Shown piece by piece: positions 28,567 through 37,057 of a stretch of 64,000 bases of DNA (positions within the stretch are counted from its first letter, which is position 1; each line of letters starts with the position of its first letter). Source of the stretch: Bacillota bacterium (lineage in GTDB: Bacteria; Bacillota; Bacilli; Bu12); NCBI GenBank assembly GCA_014896485.1, contig JADBKH010000020.1, positions 19,841 through 83,840 of the forward strand, given 5' to 3'. The position numbers were made by a program, and so were the translations under genes. The notes beneath the pieces are model-generated. The model made no database searches. It saw nothing but the letters and a program-made list of their open reading frames with translations, and was not told the DNA's origin.

Positions 28567-29922
28567 TTGCACATTCTGGTTGCCGGTGTCAGCTACAAGC
28601 GAGCGCCGGTTGCTGTGCGGGAGGCGTTCGCTGTATCCGAGGACGAAGCTGTCCAGTTCATGAAAGGACTTTGCCAACAAGAGGGCATCTTGGAGACAGT
28701 CCTGCTTTCGACCTGCAACCGGACAGAGATTTATGCCGTCAGTACGCGCTATCACGAAGGAGAAACGCTTCTACGCAAAGCGTTGACGCAACGTTGGCCC
28801 CATGGCACGTTTGAAGAATCTTGGATCTCTACGGTTGCCAATGAAGAAGCGATGCGCCATCTCTTCGAGGTCGCGGCAGGACTGGATTCGATGGTACTTG
28901 GAGAGACGCAGATCTTGGGACAAGTGCGCCGTGCGTATGAACTTGCAAAAGAAGCGCACACCGTCGGGCCATGGTTGGATCACCTCTTTCGGGGGGCGAT
29001 GGCCGCTGGCAAACGCGTACAGAGCGAGACGGCCATCGGCCACGGCTCGGTTTCGATCGGCCATTCTGCCGTTGAGTTTGCAAAAAAGGAACGGGGTAGC
29101 CTCCAGGAAACGCGTCCGCTGTTGATCGGGGCTGGACAGACTGCACAGCTTGTAGCAAAGCATTTGGCGGAAGAGGGCGTGGCTGCGATCGATGTGGTGA
29201 GTCGGACGCCAGAACATGCCCGCAGACTTGCGCAGGCTTACAATGGCAATGGCGATGGGCTGCACGCGTTGGAAGAGGCGTTGGCGCGAACGACCATTGT
29301 CTTTGCTGCGGCACGTTCTTCTCAACCACTGTTGAAAGAAGAACATCTGCAGCAATGGGAACGCTCCCATCCGAGTGAGGTTCTGCTGGCTGTCGACTTG
29401 GGGTTGCCTCGCAATATTGCCGTGCCAAAGTGGGGTACGCAGCAGGTTCGATACTGCGATCTCGATACGTTGCAATCTGAAATCACCGCCAATCTGCAAC
29501 GTCGGCAGCACGAAGTGACCAGGAGCGAAGCAATTCTTTCGCAAGAGCTACAGAGGCTCCACGAGTGGGTGATCGGGCGACAGGTAGGGCCGTTGGTCCA
29601 GGCCATTTCGGTACATCTGCAGGGCCTGACCGATCATTTATTGACAACCCTGTATAACAAGCTTCCTGATTTAGACGAACATGCACGCAAGACCATAGAG
29701 CGACACGTGCGTACGTTGCAGAACCAGTTTCTCCATCAACCGATTGCTGGTGTGCGGCAATTGGCCGAAACACCACACGCATTGACGGCATTGGCCTTGA
29801 CGGCTTACCTGTTCGGGAGCGCTTCTTCCGATTGGTCGGACCATGTTGAGATTTTGGGTCAGGATGATGAACCGACAGAAAGCCACTCCCTGATCGAGTT
29901 GCTTGAACTCGTCCGAGCATGA
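28567..29922 (+). CDS. hemA: Glutamyl-tRNA reductase
   Basis: VLLSTCNRTEIYAV, GLDSMVLGETQILGQVRRAYE; followed by hemC, hemD, hemB. Confidence 0.95.
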   Translation: MHILVAGVSYKRAPVAVREAFAVSEDEAVQFMKGLCQQEGILETVLLSTCNRTEIYAVSTRYHEGETLLRKALTQRWPHGTFEESWISTVANEEAMRHLFEVAAGLDSMVLGETQILGQVRRAYELAKEAHTVGPWLDHLFRGAMAAGKRVQSETAIGHGSVSIGHSAVEFAKKERGSLQETRPLLIGAGQTAQLVAKHLAEEGVAAIDVVSRTPEHARRLAQAYNGNGDGLHALEEALARTTIVFAAARSSQPLLKEEHLQQWERSHPSEVLLAVDLGLPRNIAVPKWGTQQVRYCDLDTLQSEITANLQRRQHEVTRSEAILSQELQRLHEWVIGRQVGPLVQAISVHLQGLTDHLLTTLYNKLPDLDEHARKTIERHVRTLQNQFLHQPIAGVRQLAETPHALTALALTAYLFGSASSDWSDHVEILGQDDEPTESHSLIELLELVRA

Positions 29923-30002
29923 GCCTGCATCGGTGCTTGCTTGCGCCAAAGAGAAGCTTCCGATGCAAACGGGTTGGGGAAGGCGTGAAATGAGGAATTC
30001 CT

Positions 30003-30658
30003 TGGGCATGGACTACATGGCGTTGTTGCGGCTGGAAAACCGTTTGTGCATTGCGGCCGGTGAGGAAAGCTGGTTGGCGCCTGAACTGAGCCGATGGGTT
30101 GAAGCCGGGGCTCGCGTTCGGCTGTTCGCATCACCGGAGGCACCTTTTGGCACCCAAGAAGGGGTCGAATGGATCCGGCGGCCTTATCGATCGGGCGATT
30201 TGCAAGGAGCCTTTTTGGCCCTCTGCGCGCTTCCTTTGCCTCAAGCGGCCGATTTCTGTGCAGAGGCGGAAGAAGCTCATGTTTTGTTCTATGCTTCTGC
30301 GCTGACCCAGCGATCCTCGTTTATCCTGCCACGCAGGATCGAGCGAAGTCCGCTTCTGATTGCATTGAGCACGTCGGGATTCTCTGAAGAGGTGGAGGAA
30401 TTGGCGGCATCGGAGATCGCGCAGCGGATTGGTCCGGAATATGGGGAGGCAGCGGCGATCTTAGGAGAGTTGCAACCTTTGATCGAAGCGCACTTGCCCG
30501 ATCGCACCTTCCGAACGCAGGTTCTTTCTTCTTTGGCGGGAGATCTGGTGGAAGCCGTGCATGTCGGTGTGCCCGATCATGCCCGTGCGTTGGCGCGCAA
30601 TACCATCTCTTCCTACGATCCTGCCCTCCAGAAAACGTGGGGAGAAGAGAGGTCGTGA
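30003..30658 (+). CDS. Precorrin-2 dehydrogenase/sirohydrochlorin ferrochelatase-like protein (siroheme synthase N-terminal family)
   Basis: Length and layout of Met8p/CysG-N; FILPRRIERSPLLIALSTSGFSEEVEELAASEI region; located between hemA and hemC. Start uncertain (29903 to 30009). Confidence 0.7.
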
Positions 30659-31560
30659 TGCCCCTTCGCACGACGCCAAAAAGGATGATTCGGGTTGGTA
30701 CGCGGCAGAGTGCCTTGGCGATGGCGCAGACCGCATCGGTGGTCGATGCGCTCCGTGCCGCGTGGCCGACGCTGGAGATCACGCTTGTTCCCATGATCAG
30801 TGAGGGAGATACCACAGCACGTCCTTTTGGGGAGATTGCTGGAGAAGGGCTCTTTACCAGCCGCTTGGAACAGGCCCTGCTCGACGAAACGATCGATGTG
30901 GCGGTACACAGTCTCAAGGATCTGCCCACGCAACTGGCGGGAGGCTTGACGATTTTTGCTTTTCCCCCTCGTGCCGATGCGGCCGATCTTCTCGTCGGCT
31001 TGCCGGAACGGCGGCTGGGTGCAGGCTGTCGTATCGGCACCTCAAGTCCTCGACGTGCTTCCCTGTTGCAGGCCTCCTATCCTGGGGTACAAATCCTCCC
31101 GTTGCGGGGAAATGTCGAGACAAGGCTGAAACGTCTGCAGCAAGGTGCCTGTGATGCAACCGTGTTGGCAGCGGCAGGAATAGGGCGCCTTGGACTGGAA
31201 GTCGAAGGTGAACGACTCTCCCCACAGCATTTTATCCCAGCGGTGGGCCAAGGCATTCTGGCCATTGAAGGACGTGAAGAGAAAGCCTTGCAGGAGTTGT
31301 TTGCCCCGTTGGACGATAAACCTACCCGCCGTGCTGCCCTAGCCGAGCGCGCTTTCCTTCGGCGAATGGGTGGAGGCTGCAAGACCCCTATGGGGGCGTA
31401 TGCGCGGCAAGCTGGCGATGGATTGACGCTCGATGCATTTGTGGCTGAAGAAGACGGGTCTCAGCTGATACGGATCAGGCAAAGCGGAATCGGCGAACCA
31501 GCGGAACTTGGCAGACAGGCTGCCGAACACTTGCTGAAAAAACGTGATGGCAATGCTTAG
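30658..31560 (+). CDS. hemC: Hydroxymethylbilane synthase (porphobilinogen deaminase)
   Basis: IRVGTRQSALAMAQT, DVAVHSLKDLPTQL, GTSSPRRASLL, GGGCKTPMGAYA. Confidence 0.95.
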   Translation: MPLRTTPKRMIRVGTRQSALAMAQTASVVDALRAAWPTLEITLVPMISEGDTTARPFGEIAGEGLFTSRLEQALLDETIDVAVHSLKDLPTQLAGGLTIFAFPPRADAADLLVGLPERRLGAGCRIGTSSPRRASLLQASYPGVQILPLRGNVETRLKRLQQGACDATVLAAAGIGRLGLEVEGERLSPQHFIPAVGQGILAIEGREEKALQELFAPLDDKPTRRAALAERAFLRRMGGGCKTPMGAYARQAGDGLTLDAFVAEEDGSQLIRIRQSGIGEPAELGRQAAEHLLKKRDGNA

Positions 31561-32695
31561 GTCGAAAGTGATCGTCATCGGCGTGTCTTCGGATGCATTC
31601 GCCCTTTCCCTCTATGCTTCGGGTCTACTGCGGAAAGCCGATCTCGTTTTTTGGGATGTACGCCTTTCAACGACCCCTCTCTCTTGGACACCGCCTTCCT
31701 GTGACGTGTCTGTTGTCACCGCCGGTGACCAGATCGAAAAAATGTCAGAAGCCGTTCAGAGGTCCATAGGGGAAAAGAAGTTGGTGATTTGGCTGACCCC
31801 AGCTAAACAGCAGCAGGTGGTTGCGGCGCAACTGCGTCAAGAAGCGCAACGACATGCAACGGCATTTGAATGGGTCCCTGTTTCTGCATGGCCAGTGGCA
31901 TCTACGCAACCGCCCGGTCCTTTGGCGGGGAAATGCATCCTGATCACACGTCCCGCACATCAGGCGGAAGGATTGGCGCATGCCGTTTACCAATACGGTG
32001 GAAGGGCGGAGATTCTGCCTGCCATTCGTTTGGAACCCCCCCAACAATGGATACCGGTGGATCGTGCCCTCGGTCAGCTTCAGATGTATGATTGGGCGAT
32101 CTTTACCAGCGCGAATGGGGTGACTGGTTTTTTCCAGCGGTTGGTGGAGATCGGCGGGGATCTGCGTCAATTGCGTGCCCATCTGGCTGCGATTGGTCGT
32201 GCAACTGCGGAACAGCTGCGGAAGTATGGGCTACAGGTCGATCTCATTCCCGATACTTTTGTGGCTGAAGCGTTGGCCGAGAAAGTCACCGCGCAAATCA
32301 AAGGTGGCGAAAGGGTGCTCTTGCCTCGGGCGGCTCAGACCCGGCCAGTACTTGTCGAACGACTGCGGGCAGCGGGAGCAACGGTCGATGAAGTGGCGGT
32401 TTACCGTACCTTGCCAGAGAAACGGTTTGCCCAGCCTTTGCAGCGTCTGCTGCAGGCAGAAGATCCGCTATGGATCACGTTTACCTCTTCTTCGACAGTC
32501 GACGGTGTGGTTGCGGCATTGGGTGAGCAAGCACCGGCGCTTTTGGCCCGACATGCGTGTGCCTGTATCGGTACGATTACGGCCCAGCACCTCCAAGCGT
32601 TGGGGATTGCACCGACTGTGGTGGCTCAAGAAGCGACTGCCGACGCGCTGCTGGAGGCCATTTGTAGGGCGGTAAGGGAGGAGAAAAGCAGGTGA
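31544..32695 (+). CDS. hemD: Uroporphyrinogen-III synthase
   Basis: C-terminal HemD domain (GKCILITRPAHQAEGLA..., WAIFTSANGVTGFF, TFTSSSTVDG); position between hemC and hemB. Confidence 0.88.
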   Translation: MMAMLRSKVIVIGVSSDAFALSLYASGLLRKADLVFWDVRLSTTPLSWTPPSCDVSVVTAGDQIEKMSEAVQRSIGEKKLVIWLTPAKQQQVVAAQLRQEAQRHATAFEWVPVSAWPVASTQPPGPLAGKCILITRPAHQAEGLAHAVYQYGGRAEILPAIRLEPPQQWIPVDRALGQLQMYDWAIFTSANGVTGFFQRLVEIGGDLRQLRAHLAAIGRATAEQLRKYGLQVDLIPDTFVAEALAEKVTAQIKGGERVLLPRAAQTRPVLVERLRAAGATVDEVAVYRTLPEKRFAQPLQRLLQAEDPLWITFTSSSTVDGVVAALGEQAPALLARHACACIGTITAQHLQALGIAPTVVAQEATADALLEAICRAVREEKSR

Positions 32696-33678
32696 GTACA
32701 GAGTGGGTGCGCAACCGGCGTTTGCGCCAGACCCCGTCGATGCGCCGTTTGGTACGAGAGGTGCGCCTCTCACGGGAACAGTTGATCTACCCGCTTTTTG
32801 TTGTGCCAGGAGCAAAGGTGCGCGATCCGATTCCTTCGATGCCCGGCATTGATCATTTTTCTTGTGACACAGTGCTCGAAGAAGTTCGGGAAATCGTCGA
32901 TTTGGGATTGCAGGCAGTGCTCGTTTTTGGCGAGCCCGAAGTAAAAGATGCGGAGGGAAGTGCCGCTTGGTCTGCAGATGCCCCGGTGCAGCGGGCCGTT
33001 TCGGCGATTAAGGAACACTTTCCCGATCTGGTGGTCATCACCGATGTCTGTCTCTGTGCGTACACCCTTTCCGGACATTGCGGAGTGGTCGAGGGCGAGC
33101 GTATCCTTAACGATCCCACTTTGCCACTCTTGGCCCAGACAGCTCTTTCCCACGTTCGCGCCGGTGCGGATATTGTGGCCCCGTCGGATATGATGGATGG
33201 TCATGTGGCTGCTATCCGTGCCGCACTCGATGATGCCGGTTTTTCGCAGACGCCCATATTGGGCTATTCAGCAAAGTATGCCAGTGCCTTCTATGGTCCT
33301 TTTCGAGAAGCAGAAGATTCCACTCCCGCTTTTGGAGATCGGCGCAGCTACCAGATGGATCCGGGCAACCTCCGCGAAGCCTTGAGAGAAGTGCAGGCCG
33401 ATATCGACGAAGGTGCAGACATGGTGATGGTCAAACCTGCATTGGCCTATCTCGATGTGGTGCGCGCTGTATCCGAAAAGACGACAGTTCCGGTAGTTGC
33501 CTACAATGTTTCTGGCGAATATGCCATGATCAAAGCGGCAGCTGCCCAAGGGTGGATCGATGAGCGTCAGTCTGTTTGCGAGGTGCTGACGGCCGTGATA
33601 CGGGCCGGTGCGCAAGCGATCATCAGCTATCACGCGAAAGATGTGGCCCGTTGGATGGACGCTGGCCAATGGGAATGA
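32692..33678 (+). CDS. hemB: Delta-aminolevulinic acid dehydratase (porphobilinogen synthase)
   Basis: RRLRQTPSMRRLVRE, TDVCLCAYTLSGHCGV, APSDMMDGHVAAIR, MVKPALAYLDVVR. Confidence 0.96.
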   Translation: MSTEWVRNRRLRQTPSMRRLVREVRLSREQLIYPLFVVPGAKVRDPIPSMPGIDHFSCDTVLEEVREIVDLGLQAVLVFGEPEVKDAEGSAAWSADAPVQRAVSAIKEHFPDLVVITDVCLCAYTLSGHCGVVEGERILNDPTLPLLAQTALSHVRAGADIVAPSDMMDGHVAAIRAALDDAGFSQTPILGYSAKYASAFYGPFREAEDSTPAFGDRRSYQMDPGNLREALREVQADIDEGADMVMVKPALAYLDVVRAVSEKTTVPVVAYNVSGEYAMIKAAAAQGWIDERQSVCEVLTAVIRAGAQAIISYHAKDVARWMDAGQWE

Positions 33679-33693
33679 CTTATGGAAATGAAG

Positions 33694-33735
33694 GTGTACG
33701 ACGCCTGATAGGATATCCTATCAGGCGTCGTACAC
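33694..33735. repeat. 42-bp perfect palindrome with zero spacer in hemB/SCP2 convergent intergenic region
   Basis: GTGTACGACGCCTGATAGGAT|ATCCTATCAGGCGTCGTACAC; arms exactly complementary over 21 bp. Confidence 0.95.
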
Positions 33736-33767
33736 AGGAGCGATCTGTTCAACGATGAGATACGGAC

Positions 33768-34292
33768 TCAGGCAGCTGCTTTACTTGGAAAGCTCATCTC
33801 TGTCTGCTGAATTCCCGCCCGCAACCACTCTACAAAGAAGTAGATGATGCGGAAAAAGGCATCGATATCTCCCTTGGTCAGCAGAAAGTTGCGGTACATG
33901 ACCGCTTGGGTCACGTCCATGCTTCCTTCCTTGCAACGTTTCCAACCGGTGACATCGGTTTGCAAAATGAAGGGTGCCGCACTGGCCTCCTCGCGAGAGC
34001 AGAGATGTGCTTCGGTTACCTTTCCTTGTTCGAAGTTGAGCAAAGCATACTTGGGCTCCATCAAACCGTGTGCTTCATCGGCTTTCAGCACCATCGCCAT
34101 GGGTGCACTGAAGGATTGGCCCATCTTGTCGACAATTTCCCAGTAATCGAGCGTCTTTGCTTTTTTCAAAGATTCAGGTGCTCCGGCATTGGCATTGGTT
34201 ACGAACTCCTGAAGCCATTCGTCGCTAAAAAGTTCTGCCACGGTTTCTCTCCTTTCACTTGGGATCGCGCTCAGCGAGTGAGACGCGATCAT
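33768..34292 (-). CDS. SCP2 sterol-binding-domain-like protein
   Basis: Small protein with SCP2-like layout (PESLKKAKTLDYWEIVDKMGQSFSAPMAMVLKADEAHG... GSMDVTQAVMYRNFLLTKGDIDAFFRIIYFF); 4-bp overlap with the upstream R2-like gene; start uncertain. Confidence 0.6.
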   Translation of the reverse strand: MIASHSLSAIPSERRETVAELFSDEWLQEFVTNANAGAPESLKKAKTLDYWEIVDKMGQSFSAPMAMVLKADEAHGLMEPKYALLNFEQGKVTEAHLCSREEASAAPFILQTDVTGWKRCKEGSMDVTQAVMYRNFLLTKGDIDAFFRIIYFFVEWLRAGIQQTEMSFPSKAAA

Positions 34293-35254
34293 CCCCCGGC
34301 CAATGCCTCTGCCCGGACATTTTTGGCCATCGCCTCGAGATCGGGCGGCAAGCTGACGCCTACCGCGCGCAACTTGCGGTTGAGCTGATCCATAAAGATG
34401 TTTTTGATATCTTCAGCCGTATAGCCGATGGGATCATAGAAGACTGGTGTGCTGGCCACCGAGCTGACGCTCAGGACGGTGCGCAAGGATTCGTGGATAT
34501 CAGCGACCAGGCTGGGATCTTGCTGCAACATGCGGTGCATGACGGAAGTGCCGAACTGCACATGCCTGGATTCGTCCCGGGTTGTGGCGTTGAATCCTGT
34601 GTAATATCCGGGCAATACATTGCGACTACGGCAAAAGTTCAAGGTCGTCTTCATCACGGAAAGGGCCAGGACGCCTTCAATCCACAGATGGTAAGTGGTC
34701 AGAAAGCGCATGAAGAGGTGCTTGTCATCCAGCCTGTCGAGCAAGCGATCGGCCAAATACGCCAAGTATCCGAATGAGCCGACGAATGTCTCGGTGATGT
34801 GTTCGTACGATGCATCCAGCATACCCCGAATGTCTGGTGCCTGGTAACCGACCACTTCTCTGTAAAAGTGGTCAAAGAAGATGGTGTGCCGTGCTTCATC
34901 TTCCAACTGGCTGGTCAGAAAGATCTTGTCCTCTTCCGAGTCGCTGGCCAACAGTTCGGGACTGAGATCGGCTTCGACTTGTCGTTCTCCGTGATGAAAA
35001 CCGGTGGCAATCGCAAGGAATGCTTCCTTTTCTTCCGGCGAAATCTTGGTCTGCCAATCGATTTTGTCTTGGGTGAAATCCAAGTCATAGACGTTCCAAC
35101 GCTGTACGGAGTATTTCTTGTAGAGATCAAGGGATGTGGGCCACTGTGTGATTCCTTCGTGGACATATTCAATGACATCATTGATGTCAATGTCGCGCAA
35201 CTGACGCAAGTCGGCGCGCTCGATGGCCTGTTCGTGTTTGAGATCGATCGCCAT
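34289..35254 (-). CDS. R2-like (ribonucleotide-reductase beta-fold) ferritin-like oxidase, R2lox-type
   Basis: DFTQDKIDWQTKISPEEKEAFLAIATGFHHGERQ, LEDEARHTIFFDHFYREV, TTRDESRHVQFG di-metal ligand motifs. Confidence 0.8.
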   Translation of the reverse strand: MAIDLKHEQAIERADLRQLRDIDINDVIEYVHEGITQWPTSLDLYKKYSVQRWNVYDLDFTQDKIDWQTKISPEEKEAFLAIATGFHHGERQVEADLSPELLASDSEEDKIFLTSQLEDEARHTIFFDHFYREVVGYQAPDIRGMLDASYEHITETFVGSFGYLAYLADRLLDRLDDKHLFMRFLTTYHLWIEGVLALSVMKTTLNFCRSRNVLPGYYTGFNATTRDESRHVQFGTSVMHRMLQQDPSLVADIHESLRTVLSVSSVASTPVFYDPIGYTAEDIKNIFMDQLNRKLRAVGVSLPPDLEAMAKNVRAEALAGG

Positions 35255-35556
35255 TCTGTACTACACCTCCATATTACTTTCAAAGATACTGATAAATAAT
35301 ACGCATAGGTATCTTGTGATGTCAAGAGAGGAAAAATGAGAAAACAAGGAGAAGAGGGAGCTAGATAGGCTTGGTGGGTGAAAATACACGAAAAGTGGAG
35401 CAAAGAAAACGTAGTTTGCGCCGCATCCTTATAATGGTATACTAAGAACGTTGGACAAAAGGGGTACACATCCAATCTTGCGATTGAATGGCGCTTGGAA
35501 GCACGCAAGAAACCGCAAGAATGCTTTTGAGATGAATCGATTGAGGAGGCAACGGA

Positions 35557-36720
35557 ATGAGTGTTGACCGGCAAATGTTGACGGGCAGCTTTCGACTGAT
35601 GAAGAAGCTGAACAAAACCGTCATTTTGAATATTATCCGCAACCAGGGGCCCATCTCAAGGGCAGACATCGCGAAAATCACGGGACTTACGCCTCCTACG
35701 GTGACGAACATTGTTGGAGAGCTGCTCGATACAGGTATTGTGGAAGAGGGGGAGCTGGGAAAGTCCAGTGGTGGACGCAAGCCCATTCTGCTCCAGATCA
35801 ATGCGAGGGCCAGCTTTGTGATCGGTGCTGCGGCCCTCACCGATCGTACGGTGCTCGCGCTGTGTGATCTGGATGCCAATATCGTCGAACAACGGGAGTT
35901 GCCCCCACTTCCCTCTACCAATGAGGCGTTTGTAAGCACCCTTTCTGATTCCGTCAAGCAGCTGATGCAGGAAGCTCACGTAGATGAAGACAAGGTACTT
36001 TATCTCGCATTGGGTATTCACGGCCGGATGGACATTCGTCGCGGTGTGCTCGAGTCGGTTCCTGCTTTTCAGTTGGAGAATCTAGAAATTCGCGATCTGC
36101 TGCAGGATCGTCTCCGCATTCCCATGGTGCTCGATGAGTTGGTTCGTGCAGAGACGTTGGGAGAAGCATGGTATGGTGCAGGCAGAAACTTGACCCATTT
36201 TTTGTATTTCAGCCTCGAAGAGGAGCCTGGGATGGGCATGGTCGTCGAGGGTCAGGTACAAGCTGGCGCGGCCGATGCTGCGGGAGAACTGGCCCATGCC
36301 CGCGTCGCGTCCGCGGAAGAACGGTGTCCGGAGGGACATGATCACTGCCTCAGCGGGTTGCTTTCGGCAGATGGGTTGCGTGCGGCATTAGGTTTGGACG
36401 GAAAGGCGACATTGGATGAAGTTGCAACACGTTTAGAGTCTTCTGAAGCGGATGATCTTCGTGGACGAGCTGCCTTGCTGTTGGGGCAGGTCATCGGTAT
36501 GTTCGTCAATGCGCTCAATCCAGAACGGGTCATTATCGGAGGGGCACTGGCCCGATCCCATTTTGTCCGCCAAGTCGCCGAACAGGCAAACGCCTTGTTC
36601 AACGAGGCCAATGCAGGGCGCTGTGAGGTTGTCGCAGCAGAGCTGGGGGAGAACATTGCTCCCATCGGTGCTGCAACTCTGGCCTTGCGGCAGCTTTTTG
36701 GCGCACCTCGCCTTGTTTAG
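35557..36720 (+). CDS. ROK-family transcriptional regulator (NagC/XylR type)
   Basis: N-terminal HTH (NKTVILNIIRNQGPISRADIAKITGLTPPTVTNIVGELLDTGIVEE) plus ROK domain with CPEGHDHCLSG. Confidence 0.88.
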   Translation: MSVDRQMLTGSFRLMKKLNKTVILNIIRNQGPISRADIAKITGLTPPTVTNIVGELLDTGIVEEGELGKSSGGRKPILLQINARASFVIGAAALTDRTVLALCDLDANIVEQRELPPLPSTNEAFVSTLSDSVKQLMQEAHVDEDKVLYLALGIHGRMDIRRGVLESVPAFQLENLEIRDLLQDRLRIPMVLDELVRAETLGEAWYGAGRNLTHFLYFSLEEEPGMGMVVEGQVQAGAADAAGELAHARVASAEERCPEGHDHCLSGLLSADGLRAALGLDGKATLDEVATRLESSEADDLRGRAALLLGQVIGMFVNALNPERVIIGGALARSHFVRQVAEQANALFNEANAGRCEVVAAELGENIAPIGAATLALRQLFGAPRLV

Positions 36721-36777
36721 CTTCAATCGTTGAACCGTCTGGAAGCATCCGATAGAATAAGCAGCAAATCGATCAGT

Positions 36778-37000
36778 GCATGGTTGCCTGCAGAGGAGTA
36801 GGCTACGCAGAGACACTTCAGAGAGGGTCCGTCGGTGGAAAGGATCCGTGTCTAGTAGCTGAACGTCGCTGCAAGAGAGGCAATCCGTTTTCCGCGTTAT
36901 GGAAAAGAGCCCGGAGTAAGATACTTACGGGGAAACAAGGTGGTACCACGAGCCGCTTCGTCCTTGGACGGAGCGGCTCGTGTGCGCCTTTGCCTCAACC
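36778..37000 (+). promoter_or_regulatory. T-box leader of valS (specifier GTC)
   Basis: T-box sequence AAGGTGGTACCACG at 36938-36950 overlapping hairpin CACGAGCCGCTtcgtccttggacggAGCGGCTCGTG; GAAC-GTC at 36861-36867; located before valS. Confidence 0.88.
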
Positions 37001-37057
37001 AGGGAGAGACGAAGTGCAACATGGGCACTGGAGCGAACGCAGCTGGAGGGGACGTAG

